A stretch of DNA of 64,000 nucleotides from Tenrec ecaudatus (Eukaryota > Chordata > Mammalia > Afrosoricida > Tenrecidae): positions 108,467,739 through 108,531,738 of the forward strand of contig NC_134540.1 in assembly GCF_050624435.1 (NCBI RefSeq), in the 5' to 3' direction. The notes beneath the pieces are model-generated. The model was not told the DNA's origin and did not search any database. It worked only from the letters and a program-made list of their open reading frames with translations. Positions 41,746 through 53,229 of the stretch are shown one piece after another (position 1 is the first letter of the stretch; every line of letters begins with the position of its first letter). A program made the translations under genes and the position numbers.

Positions 41746-43899
41746 ACCTAAGATGAAATGTAGACATGAAGCTGCTCGATCCGTCAGACCTCTTCTTTAT
41801 GCCAACAGGAGCTCACCTCACGGGGAAATGACGACCTGAAAGACTGATGTTCTGAATTGGGAAACGGAAAACAGGCACAGAGCAGCATCTGCCTGGCTTT
41901 GCATGCGACATTATGCTCCTTTACAGGCAGACGAGTTCAGCAGCCCGGTGACATACCAGCATCACATTTTGAAGCAAAACAGCCAGAAAATCTATGAACG
42001 CTCATCACACCATTAATTCTGCCTGGATTGTTCTGTGCTCTTGAAACATATTCTATTGACTGAATGGTCCCTGGGGAGCACTGGCCACCTTTGTCCCCGT
42101 GACACGGCCAGTGGTGTAAAACCTCTGCATCTGCCAGATTTCTCCAGGGGAAGCATAATTACCTCATTTCCATGAGAAAGTACAGCCCTGCCATTAAAAC
42201 GACATAAGCCACCAATGATGGCAATGATTTCCTGACACCTACCGGAGGGAGGGGGCTGGGGGGGGGCATAATATGGTAATAAATATGTGTAGCAAATGAA
42301 TGCACACTCAGAGAGGGAGCAGGTCTAAAGGTACAGCTGCAGATGAAGGGTTCTTTGGGAACAAAAAAAGGGGGGAAAGAATAAAGAACAAGAAACCGAC
42401 AGATTAGCATCAGCATGCGTCTATTGGAGCCAGATGGCTCTCTGTGGAAAGTGAGCGTCCCTGCTTTCTTCCACTTGCCCCAACCCACAGACGGAGCCTC
42501 TCAAGAGGGGAGAGAAATGATCTCATTCCTCTACCAGGCACATGATTCTCCTTTTTCACTCACACACAACTTGAGCTGAAGGGGAGCTGGAGGAGACAAA
42601 GGGGGACACAGGGAGGAGGCAGGCTTGTTATAAAGAAAGAGCAAGTTGTAGTCCAAAGCAGGGGGAGTGGCAGCCTGGGGGGTGGCGGGGGCAGGCTCAA
42701 CTACGCAAACTGGTTCCTCTCCATGAAGGGAGAGGGCAGAAGGGACAGTCTAGCATAGCGCAGTTTCCTTTTCCAAGCTCCATGAACTTGCCTTCCACAA
42801 TCTAAGGCCGCACAGAGGCCCGGTGTTCAAAGAGGCTTGGAAGAGGGGCAGGGCGCTGGCAAGAGGCTTGGAAGAGGGGCAGGGCGCTGGCTGTCTCAAT
42901 CATGCACTGAAGCCTGTGGCCAGCGGGTGAGGATGGTAGACAGTGTTTTCAGGTTCTGCACACTAACTAGTGCTTTGGAAGAGTCCTTGCACTGCAATAC
43001 CAGGCGGGGACTCAGACTCACCAGCAGATTGGAGCCAGCTTAGCTAAGCAGGCGGATTGGGCCCTCGAATGGAAGGAGCGGGAGAAGGTGGGAGCGAGGC
43101 TGGGATGCTGGGTAAAATGAAACTTACAGGTTGTAGGGGTGGGCAGGCATTTCTGGAAGATTCCTTGCAGAGCTCACTGCACAGTCAATTTGCCTTCTTT
43201 GACGGACAAAGCATGTGTTGCTCATAAGCAAATGTCTGCTATCTGTAGTAGATGTCAGCTGTGCCCCTGAGAGGCATCAGACCGACCACCAGATGCTGCT
43301 GCACCAACGAGAGCATTGACAGCGGTGTGCAAAGGTGCAGACATTCTGCAAACCAATCTGCCCTTCTCCTGGGTGTGCCCACACCCCAGTCTGGCCCCAG
43401 TGCTCCACGGGGCTTCTGAGCAGAGAGGTGGACCCAAGAAAGGGAAAGGCTCTCCTGGGGAGGCCAGGAGAGCACAGGGCATGTCTTCAGCCTGCCTGGG
43501 TTTCCCAGGCTCCTGAAGTTCATTTCCACCAGTGTTTTCTTAAAGCAACAAATAGTAGGTTCTGTGGGGGATACTACATGCAGGGAAAGTAAGTTGGTCA
43601 TCTACAGCTGGAAACTATTATTTCAATCATAATAAACAGTGCATAAAATTCCCTCGATTCTAATCTAGGAGGAAGGCACCCGCTTCGTAACTTCTGGCAG
43701 TTTTAGGGATAGCGGAGCCCATTGGACGAGCACGTTCTCTTAGGGTCCAGCGGAACAGAAAACTGCCAGCCGAGGGCCACCGTCTCAGGGTCCTGCGTCT
43801 CTCCTTTCAAAAACAAAACGGAAAACCTTCATGAAACCAAACAGCTGCTTTGCTCTTCGTCCATCTATCAGACCATGCTACCTCCTTGTGCCAGTTGCC
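41746..43899. other. Repeat-poor, GC-richer block (part 1)
   Basis: More than 2 kb in which I recognise no SINE or LINE. It holds a perfect 31-bp tandem duplication (42830-42891) and several short open frames without splice support. Possible conserved non-coding or regulatory DNA. Confidence 0.4.
42830..42891. repeat. Perfect 31-bp tandem duplication
   Basis: Two identical units (42830-42860 and 42861-42891), each AAGAGGCTTGGAAGAGG followed by GGCAGGGCGCTGGC. Confidence 0.97.
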
Positions 43900-44080
43900 A
43901 AGGGAAAATTCTGTGAAGTCTGACGTATGGCAACCCCATGCATGTCAGCGCAGAAGTGCGCTTCATAGAATTTTCAAGGGCTCCTTTGGGGGCAAGTAGA
44001 TCCCCAGGTCTTTCTCCCAAGTTGCCACTAGGTGGACACCAGCCTCTTAATTTCTGACTAGCAGCTAAGAGCTGCCCCAT
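43900..44080 (-). repeat. Older AfroSINE-related SINE, antisense
   Basis: ATTTTCAAGGGCTCCTTTGG, CCAGGTCTTTCTCCCAAG and CTAGGTGGACACCAGCCTC resemble the older subfamily of 205-355. Confidence 0.6.
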
Positions 44081-44261
44081 TTGGACTATTCAGAAATTCC
44101 AAACTATGCGCTGCAACTGTTCCGTTCTAGGCACAAGACCCAGCTGCCACCTGGAAAGATAGAGTAAGGAAAGGTTGACTCTTGGTGGCCTTGCTTTTCC
44201 CCTGTGGGACTTGCAAAAGGACACTTCCTGTCTCTTAGAATAAATAAGGTACTAGCAAGGA

Positions 44262-44475
44262 TAAAGGAGCCTGGTTTTGTAGTGGTTAGTATTGGACTAC
44301 TAACTGTGAGGTCAGCAGTTCGAAACCACGAGTTGCTCTGTGGGAGCCAGACAGGGCTTTCTACGCCCACAAAGAGTTACAGCCTTTAAAACTCACAGGG
44401 GCAGTTCTACCCTCCCCTATAGGGTCGCCATGAGTCAGAGTTGCCTCAGTGGCGTGAGTTTTTGGCTTTGGGAGC
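44262..44475 (+). repeat. AfroSINE, sense, full length
   Basis: Head AGCCTGGTTTTGTAGTGG, B box GAGGTCAGCAGTTCGAAACC, middle GGGCTTTCTACGCCCACAAA, tail TATAGGGTCGCCATGAGTCA. One of the best-preserved copies in the window. Confidence 0.95.
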
Positions 44476-44514
44476 AAGAATAAGTCACAGCTGATGCGTC
44501 CCTTTAAAGCTTTC

Positions 44515-44520
44515 TTTATT
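44515..44520 (-). promoter_or_regulatory. Poly(A) signal AATAAA (- strand)
   Basis: Seven bases past the TGA at 44530-44528 of the candidate exon. Confidence 0.5.
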
Positions 44521-44527
44521 AGCTAAA

Positions 44528-44804
44528 TCAGAAAGTACAACTCTTGTTACCCTCACCAAATGCCAGTGCATAGTGTCCGGAGCTCTGCCCTGTACCCCTC
44601 TCATTTCCGAGAATGTCCCAGTGCGCTCTTCTGTGGAAGGTCTTTCTAAATCCACGGCTGTAAGCAGCAGAGGAGTTACCGGTGTCTGGCTGCAATGTCT
44701 TGCTTTCCAAAACGTCTCTAATTCGCCCTGCCAGTGTTTTGCACGTTTCCCCCTCCAGTGAACAAACAAATTTGTCTTGGAAGATCTGCATGGCCAGAAT
44801 GCTC
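44528..44804 (-). CDS. Candidate terminal exon, unknown protein tail (91 residues)
   Basis: On the - strand a TTTTTGCCTCTCAG acceptor precedes a frame that starts SILAMQIFQDKFVCSLEGET, passes CKTLAGRIRDVLES and HWDILGNERG, and ends GEGNKSCTF before TGA, with AATAAA just beyond. In this reading one base precedes the first full codon. A second acceptor-like CTTCCAG lies at 44872 in another frame. I do not recognise the protein. Convergent - strand placement downstream of RNASEH2B is where I recall GUCY1B2 lying in human, but the sequence itself does not show a cyclase domain. It may well be a chance open frame. Confidence 0.3.
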
Positions 44805-46599
44805 CTGAGAGGCAAAAATGGTGAAACTTCATCTCACGTCCTTTGCACAAGTTGTCAAGAAAGACCAGCCCCTGGAAGAGGAAACGTAAAGGGGCAGCGA
44901 GAAGAGAAAGGGCCTGACTGAGAGGGACTGACACCGTGTGTGCTCCCATGGGCTCAAGCACAGAAACCACCGAGAGGTGGGGAGGGCGCAGCACTGGGCA
45001 TGCTCCATTGTGTCCTGCAGAGGGGCGCGAGTCAGCGCCTCCTTGACGGCACCCAAGATACAGAACGTGCAGCAAACCCCTGGGGATTGCAGCCTTGGTT
45101 CTGTTGCTACATGTAATTCCCAGTGCTGAGAATGAACTGATTTCCCCTCGTGACCCTGGCGGCCTGCCGTCTCCATTCCCCTTGTGTTATGCGGTGATTT
45201 AAAAACTGTGGATCTGGGTCCCTTCCCTTCTTCTCCCCTCACCTAAAGCAAGACATTGCACCCATATGGCCTCCAAAGTCAGAGTATCCTTGACATGGGT
45301 CACTGGGGCTTTGGTTCCAAGGCAGAACTGAGCTGTTATCACAGTGATGACAGCATGGAAGCATTGGGAAGAAAGACTCAGCCCTGCAGCAAAATGGATC
45401 TCTCTGACAAGAAGCAAGCCTCAAAGCCTCCACGTCTAGGGCTTAGCTGTGGACTAAGAATGTAAAACACAGTCTCCAAACTGGACAGGGTTGGGTTTCA
45501 TTTCAACATGTGTCTTCTTGAATGCACTTCGAAGAACGAGTGCATACACATTTTTGCACTGAGAACTACAAAGATATCCGTTCTTTTGGCGCCAGCACAG
45601 AACTTCCGAGAAAACGGAGGCAAGGAGCTCGTTTTCCTTCAGTTACAATAGAGTGCATAGATCAGACAGCACAGGGTCGCTCTGGAAGGGCTGTGACTCT
45701 GTCTGGTCGGAAGGCCGTGAGTTATCCGCTATCTCCAACAAGTCTGGTCCTGCGGCTCCACGCTCTTCACGTGGTGATTTCTCAGGAGCTGAAACAAGGC
45801 AGCAGGAAGACTAAATCAGTCAGGAGGTTCGGATCTGAGTTGACCCAAGAGCACAGTGCCATGCTATGCTGAGCCTTGCCTGGTTCTGGACAGGAGAATG
45901 TCTTCACGGCCCATACAGACCACTGCCTTGTGGGACTTACATTTCTTTATCTTGCTGGCTACATACCACCTCTTTTTTTCAGGGCTTCAAACGGGTTTGG
46001 CCCTGTTCAGTCATGACCAAGGAAGTGACACTGGAACAGACCCAAAGTTTTTAAAAGAAGGACACTAATTAGAATGGGAAATAGTACAAGTTGAAGCCCC
46101 GCTAGAAACGTGATCTACTTCTTAGAATATAAAGGGGGCATGCACATTGCCCAGTAACCAAAGCTCTTGGCCAGGGAGTCAGAAAGTGTCCAGCTCAGAG
46201 ATGACCACTGGACACGCTGCTTGGACGGTGCTGTTCCCCTCAGTTCTTGCATGAAACCACTGGCACGCACTGGAGGCCTGAAAGCGTTCACCGCCCCCTC
46301 CCAGGCTTGCCTTCCGCCGCCTCTACTCATGATGTTTCCCATCCGGGGTAGTATTCTGTAGCCCCCAAATTTTAAAAATTGGGGTCTATTTTGGTTTTGT
46401 TTCATTGGCCATGGTTGAACCATTCAAGACTGTTTGAAGCCCTGCTTTATTTCTGCATAGTTCACATCATCATACTGAGGATCCATAATTTGCTAGCCCA
46501 CAAATAAGTTACAAACATCAACATTATTCAGACAAATGTTCAGACATCAGCACTCATCATCCAGCTACTTTGGGTCTTGTAAAGAGCAATTCTACCTAC
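44805..46599. other. Repeat-poor, GC-richer block (part 2)
   Basis: I recognise no SINE, LINE or LTR. The overlapping open frames on both strands look like chance frames in GC-rich DNA. Confidence 0.4.
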
Positions 46600-47180
46600 T
46601 GGGATATTTAAGGTTTTGCGTCAACTTAGCTAGACCAGGATTCTCGGTGGCTTAAGCGTTAATCCCTCATGATCCCCCTTGAGCTGCCTGAATAAAGTGT
46701 CAGCACAGTCAGTCAGTCAGTTGCGAGCCTCCATAAAGGGATAAGATTAAGGCGGAAGAAACATCCTTACTCGGGTTGCGGCCCTGATGCAATGAATTGC
46801 ACCGGAATGTGGCCTGATTCAAATTTTAGAGGACTCCATGGAAAAGGTCTTTTTCTTTGTTCTGGGTCTGGATTCTCCATGTCGCTCTTGACTTCTGGTT
46901 CTTCGGATTTTAGCCAACACCCAGCTGTCTTGCTTGGAGCTCCTGGCAGTACTTAGAAGCTTGTCATCTGACCTGCCAGCCTGGGATTTGTGCATCTCTG
47001 CAGCCACAAGTCAGACTTGCTCACCTTGAATTTATCTACCTCTGTAGCCACCAACCTGTGGTCTTCCTAACAATCTATGGTTCATTAGGTCCCACAACTA
47101 TGTGAGTCAGGCTTGGGCATATACATATGTATAACTAGCATTGTCTTTGTTTCTCTCCTGGACCAAGCCGGCAACACCTA
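46600..47180 (+). repeat. Unclassified interspersed repeat U1 (sense, diverged)
   Basis: Opens GCGTCAACTTAGCTAGACCA and closes TTTGTTTCTCTCCTGGACC. A (CAGT)n patch lies at 46704-46722. Confidence 0.5.
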
Positions 47181-48099
47181 CCTCTCAGGATGGGTATGAT
47201 AACTAAATTAGAAGAGTCGTATAAGGTGGGTGGTTAGCACAAAACACAAACTCAAGGAGGCTAATCATTCTATCTTTGTATGGGAGGAACTGAGGGAGAA
47301 GACACTGGGAACGACTGGCCAAAAGACTAGAACTGTGCGTCAATGCACGGGTGGAGGAAACAGAGCTAAGAGGGCAGTGGGAATGGTAGAAGACACCATC
47401 TTCATCTCCTTCTGATTTCCCTGTAGTTTATTTTAAAAGGCCATCTTTTGACATGGCAAACCATACGCCATTCTCATTTTTAAAATAGTTAGACTGCCAA
47501 CCTGAATGTTCCAGAAATGTTCAATTGCAGAGAGTTTCCTGTGTTAGAGATGAGGCTGGTGTACTTCGAGTGTTATAAAATCCCGCTAATACAGGCAGGG
47601 CTCACATGGTTAAGGGCTTTTGTTAGCCTTTCAGTCTTCTTCTTGAAATATGGTAATTGGTGAATTTTGTTTTAAGATCCTGAGAGCTATTGGTAAGCTT
47701 TAGCACAAATCATTAGACCGAGACAAGCTCAGTTGGCTAACTTACAGGTCAGTAATGAATTTAACGTATGACATACATGTAGCAACATTTGGAGAAACAC
47801 TTTGGTAGGAAAACACCCTGAAGGAATGCAGTGCACTTCTTGTCCACTCCCAGTGATGGTGGTCTGTGGGGTCATAGATACCAGTCCTTTGCATGCAGCT
47901 AGGGTGCCGGGTGGCCTTAAGAATTATGAAAGGGAGGAGCTTCAGATGATGTCAGAGTGGGTAAGGAGGTAAGAGGGATCCGGAGAAAAGGGGGTTCCTA
48001 AAACACGCCTCTAGGGAAACCCCATCGAGGGATTCATATGAAATATTTAGCTCCTGCTTAAGTCAGGGTAAATCTAACAAGGAATCACAGTATTATAAT
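47181..48099. other. Unassigned sequence
   Basis: No gene or repeat recognised. Confidence 0.35.
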
Positions 48100-49640
48100 G
48101 GGACGTGGTTGTGTAGTGGTTATGTTAGGCTGCTAACCATAAGGTCAGCAACTCAAAACCACCAGCCACTCTGTGGGAGAAAGATGAAGCTTTCTAGTCC
48201 CATAAAGAATTATAATCTCAGCAGACCTGGAACTATTTATAGCCCCCCCCCCTTTTTCTTTCTTCTTCCATGTCTATCTGTATAAGATAGGCACTATAAG
48301 CAATCCTGAGGAGAAAACAACAGGACCAATGGTTCTGGAGGACAGGGAGAGGGGGAGGTGGGAGAAAGGGAGAAGGGAGCCAACAAACCCAGGTACAAGG
48401 GAACAACAAAGATCTAAAGTCGATGGTGAGGCTGCACAACGCCTGGTGGGTGTGATTAAGTGCAGTGTCACAGAGAGGAATTACTGAGAGCCGAATAAAA
48501 GTTGAAGATGATAGCGGGACAAGAAGAAAGTAAAAGGAAAAATAGGAAAGAACTAGGAGCCAAAAGACATTTTATAGAGGTTCAAATATAGGCATGTACA
48601 TATGTAAAATATTAATATATAGGGATATAGGTCTGTGTACATTGTTAAGTATCAAGGTAGCAGATGGACATCGAGTCTCTATTCTAATGACCTGGCATTC
48701 TGCAGTGCTCATCCTCCCGACATGATCGCTGGACTCAAAATTGGTACATAAGGATTGAAGTTTAAAAAAGCAGCCATCTAGCAGGGACGCAACAAAGCCC
48801 ACAAGGAAGAAACCCACCAGCCTGTGTGATCATGAGGTGTGGATGGGATCAGGTATCCGAAGACCCCAACCAATCATAATGAAGTGAATGAAGGCATTCA
48901 GAGGGGAGACCCAAAGGCCATCTGTAGACAACTGTACAGCCCCACACAGAAGGGTCACAAGGAAGGGGTGAGTCAGCCAGGGTGCAAGTTTATCACTGAA
49001 ACACACACATTCCACTAGTTCTTAAATGCTTCCCCCCCACCTCACCCTACCCCACGCCCATTATCAAGACTCAAGTTTTACCTTACAAATCCGGTTGGGC
49101 CAGAGCATGTACATTGGTACCGATAAGAGTTCTTGACACACAGAATCCAAGACAGATAAATCCCTCAAGAACAATAATGGGAGTAACGATACCATGAGTG
49201 TACAGGGAAGGTGGATGGACAAAGGGGAGAAAGGGGGAACCAATCACAATGATCCACATATAACCACCCCCCTAGGGGGGCAAACAACACAAATGTGGGT
49301 GAAAGGACACAGCAGATGGTGTAAGATATGAAGATAATGATAATTTATAATTGATCAAGGGGTCATGAGGGTGGGAAGTTGGGGGAGGAAGGGGAAAAAG
49401 AGCTGATACCAAGGGCTCAAGTAAAAAGAAAATATTTTGAAAATTATGATGCCAACATATGCACAATGTGCTTGATACAATTGATGTATGGATTGTTATA
49501 AGAGCTGTAAGAGCCTCCAGTAAAATGATTTGTTTTAAAAAATTACATTCTAGGAAACCAACAAGGGCAATTCTATCCTGTTTTATAGGGTCACCATGAA
49601 TCAAAATCGACTTGGTAGCAGTGATTTTTGTTGTTGTTTG
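48100..49640 (+). repeat. AfroSINE, sense, split by an L1
   Basis: Head and middle lie at 48100-48235 (TTGTGTAGTGGTTATGTTAG, GGTCAGCAACTCAAAACC, CTTTCTAGTCCCATAAAG). The tail lies at 49558-49640 (ATAGGGTCACCATGAATCAA, ATCGACTTGGTAGCAGTG). The parts join in SINE order across the L1. Confidence 0.85.
48240..49548 (+). mobile_element. L1 3' UTR, sense, inserted in an AfroSINE
   Basis: Begins within the 3' UTR (TCTGTATAAGATAGGCACTA) and ends CCTCCAGTAAAATGATTTG plus an A-rich tail. ATTATAATCTCAG before it and ATTACATTCTAG after it look like a diverged target duplication. Confidence 0.85.
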
Positions 49641-49654
49641 TTTTAGTTACTAAA

Positions 49655-49822
49655 TCAGATGAGACCTTGTGGTTCAGTGGATATAGCACTTGGCTGTGAA
49701 CCCACCAATTTCTCCTTGAGAAAAAGATGTGGCAGCCTGCTTCCATAAATATGTACAACCTTAGAGAGCCCATGGGGTGGTACTAAACTGCCTTACAGTC
49801 AAAATTGGCTCAATGACAGTGG
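49655..49822 (+). repeat. AfroSINE, sense, diverged
   Basis: TTGTGGTTCAGTGGATATAG (A box region), AAAGATGTGGCAGCCTGCTT, and the tail TCAATGACAGTGGTTGTA. Confidence 0.75.
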
Positions 49823-50024
49823 TTGTATGACCTGGTGATAAAGTCTTGATTTGACAAAGTGCATATGTCATGAGCTATATGTTCACTTGAACTTCATAAT
49901 GCATTTCATCATCTCCTATCCTAACCCATGGTCCACAGCTCTTCTTTCTAATCTCTTATTACCACACATACATACACACATGAAAGAATCATGTTCAGGA
50001 GTATTTTTTGTTATATATTTTTAA

Positions 50025-50765
50025 TTTAATAAATCTTTTTATTGGGGCTCATACAACTCTTATCACAATCCATACATACATCAATTGAGTAAAGCACCCT
50101 TATACATTCATTGCCCTCGTCATTCTCAAAATTCGCCTTCCACTTGGGTTCCTGGAATCAGTTCGTTTTCCTTTTTTTTCCCTCCTCCTCCCTCCCCAGT
50201 TCCCCCTTCCCCCTGAACCTTTAATAGTTTATAACTAATTATTTTATCTTATCTTACACTGCCCGGCGTCTCCCCTCACCCACCTTCCTATTGCCCATCT
50301 CCCAGAGAGGAGGTTACACATAGATCCCCATATCACTTCTCCCTTTCTACACCTCCTTCCCTCCCAGTGTCACCACTCCCACCACTGGTCCTGAGGGGTG
50401 CATTCATCCTAGATTCCCTGTGTTTCCAGTGATCACCTTCCTCACATAAACGCTGAAGACGAATGTGTGCATAAGCAAGTGTGGTGAAGGAGCCTGATGG
50501 TACCTAGTTATTGAGAGATATAACGTCCGGGGACTAAAAGGCTTGAAAGTAAACAAGCGACCATCTAGCCCAGAAGCAACAAAGCCCACATGGAAGCAGC
50601 ACACCAACATGTGTGATCGTGAAGGGCAGAGGGGACCAGGTCTCAAAAAACAAAGGCAGGGGGTGGGGAGAGGAAATCATATCACTGTGAATGAGGGGGA
50701 GTGGGTGATGGGGACCCAATGCCCAGCTGTAGACAGCTGGACATCCCTTGCAGAGGGGTAGTGGG
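50025..50765. mobile_element. L1 3' UTR with 5' inversion (twin priming)
   Basis: 50025-50432 is antisense (TATTGGGGCTCATACAACTC to TTCCCTGTGTTTCCAG), and 50433-50765 is sense sequence from further upstream in the same 3' UTR (ATAAACGCTGAAGACGAATG, AGGCTTGAAAGTAAACAAGC, TGGACATCCCTTGCAGAGG). The two parts face away from one switch point, as in twin-primed L1 insertions. Confidence 0.85.
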
Positions 50766-51102
50766 GTGGAGATGAGTGGACCTGGTTAGTTCAGCAGTAT
50801 TTTAAGCCTTTTAGGGTATTTTGTTATATACCCTTTGGAAATTTGCTATTTTTTGTTTGTTTATTTTGTTTTAATTACCAATTTTGTTACTTCAGATGTC
50901 CATTATCCCTTTTACTTTGAATTACGAAGTTCATTTCAGTACTGTATTACTTTGGGATGTAAGCCATATTCTAACTTATAATGGAATTGAAAGTTTCACA
51001 ACTGGAAACTTGCAAGTTAATGAGGACAACGTGTTTCAAAGATTTAAATTCTGCTTTGTGTTGGTATCATAGTATATAACAGAAAGAGGGATTATATTGT
51101 CC
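50766..51102. other. Unassigned AT-rich sequence
   Basis: No gene or named repeat recognised. Confidence 0.35.
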
Positions 51103-51240
51103 ATACCTACTGCCATCATGTCGATTCTGACCTGATGCAGGGCTTCCAAAGCTGTCAGCCTATAAGGGAGTAAACCGCCTCATCACTCACCCGTGGAGCA
51201 ACCGGTGGGTCTGAACAGTTCACAGCCCTTGCATTATGCA
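51103..51240 (-). repeat. AfroSINE, antisense, shortened
   Basis: CTACTGCCATCATGTCGATT, GGGAGTAAACCGCCTCATC and GGTGGGTCTGAACAGTTCA. A deletion has removed part of the tail. Confidence 0.75.
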
Positions 51241-51414
51241 CACAAATGTATCTGACTTGAAGACTGTCTGTCTTTGGTCATCACTGCTCATCAATACAAA
51301 GGAAGGTAATTGAACTCTCTCCATGTCGTCTCTCTAGATACCTCAGTAGCCCCATATGTAGGAGGATACTAAACAACAAATCTTCTCCCACTCAACTTGT
51401 AGAATAAGTGCTAG

Positions 51415-51430
51415 AAGAATCCGTGAGAGA
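51415..51430. repeat. Left target-site duplication of the 4-kb L1
   Basis: AAGAATCCGTGAGAGA here and AAGAATCTGTGAGAGA at 55425-55440: 16 bp with one mismatch. Confidence 0.95.
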
Positions 51431-53229
51431 TTAACATCATACTGGAGGTTTTAGCTAACAGCATAAGGCAAAGGAAAGACATCAAAGGTATTCATCTGGG
51501 GAATGAAGATGTGAAACTATCGTTATTTGCAGATGATATGATTTTATATATGGAAAATACCAAAAACTCCACAAGGGGAGTACTGGAAGCAATAGAGGAG
51601 TTTGCGAAGTGGCAGAATACAAGATCAACAAACAGAAGTCCATTGGACTGTTATACACATCGGATAAGACCACAGAAGAGGACATCAAAAAGGTGGTACC
51701 CTTCACAATTGCCAAGCACAAATGGAAATATTTAGGGATTAACCTGACTAAAAGAACAAAAGATTTATATGAGGAAAACGAACATTGTTATAAGAAACCT
51801 ACAGTGACCTCAACAAATGGAAGAATATCACATGCTCCTGAACTGGAAGACTCAATATAGTAAAGATGTCCGTTCTGCCCAAAGCACTACATAAGTTTAA
51901 TGCAATTCTGATTATATTACTCTTATCTTTCTTCAAAGAAATGGAACAACTGATTACCAACTTCATATGGAGAGGGAAAAAGCCCAGAATTAGCAGAGAA
52001 CTCCTCAAGAAGGACACAGTGGGAGGGCTTGCTGTACCTGACGTTAGCAAATATTATATAGCCACAGTGGTCAAAACAGCATGGTATTGGTATAATGACA
52101 TACTCAGACAGTGGAAAAGAACTGAAAACCCAGCAATAAAATCATCTGCATACAGATACCTGATCTTGGATAAGGGCCCAAAAAATATCAAATGGGAAGC
52201 ATATGCCCTCTTTAACACGTGGTGCTTGAAAAAAATGGATATCTACATTCAGAAAAATGAAACAAGACCCCTATCTCAGTGTATGCACAAGAATAAACTC
52301 AAGGTGGATCTCAGACCTTGAGGTAAACCCCAAACTATTAGAGACATCAATGAGGAAATTGGGACCAACCTGAGAACTTTGGGAATACATAGGTTATCAG
52401 AAATAGGGAAGGAGACAAAAACAGATGAGTCACAAATAGACAAGTGGGATATACTGAAGGTAAAACACCGCTGTACATAAAAAGAATTCACCAAGAGAGT
52501 AATAAGAGAGTCCACAGACTGGGAAAACATCTTTAGCAATGACACATCAGACAAAGGCCTTATTATTAAAATCTATAATACTCTGCTAGCTTCCCAAAAG
52601 GAAAAAACTAATTTCCCATTGAGGAGGTGGGCAAAGGACCTGAATGGAAGCTTCACAACGGCAGAAATCTGAATGGCTAACAAACATGAAAAATGTTCCA
52701 GATTTTTATCCAGAAGAGAAATGCAAATTAAAACAACAATGAGATACCACCTAACTCCCTCATAGATAGCCCAATTCAAAAAATCAGATAGCATCAAGTG
52801 TTGGAGGAGGTGTGGTGAGATAGGAACTCTCATCCACTGCTGGTAGACCTGTAGGTATGTACAGGCACTATGGAAATAGATTTGGTGATATCTAAAACAG
52901 ATGGAAATTGAGCTACCATATGATCCAGCAATCTCTATACTGGGCATATACCCCGAAGAGAAAAGAAACAAACTGGCCAGACATCTGTGCTCCAATGTTC
53001 ATCATGGCACAGTTCAAAATCGCAAGGAGTTGAAACAACCCAAATTTCCATCAACAGATGAATGGATTAAAAAACTGTCGTACATTCATGTAATGGAGTA
53101 CTACACATCGCTAAAAAGCAGTGATGAACGCATGAAGCACATCACTGCATGGGAAGAACTGGAGGAAATTATGCTAAGTGAAGTAAGCCAAGCACAAAAG
53201 GACAAGTACTACACGAGTCCGCTGAGATA
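51431..53229 (+). pseudogene. L1 ORF2 C-terminal half, disrupted
   Basis: The frame opens with an [16 protein letters not shown]-type RT block and [14 protein letters not shown], which contains the catalytic F-A-D-D at about 51526-51537. It shifts frame near 51600 ([15 protein letters not shown]), stops at 51858-51860, reopens at 51866 (NFIWRGKKPRISRELLKKD), stops at 52319-52321, and resumes at 52901-53229 with the Cys-rich-region relic ending SEVSQAQKDKYYTSPLR. Several inactivating changes; no activity expected. Confidence 0.9.

Noticed and set aside
44485-45075. 196-codon - strand open frame, the longest in the window
   Set aside because: Overlaps the candidate exon in another frame, has no recognisable domain, and lies in GC-rich DNA where chance frames are long. 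The shorter frame with acceptor and poly(A) signal is better supported.
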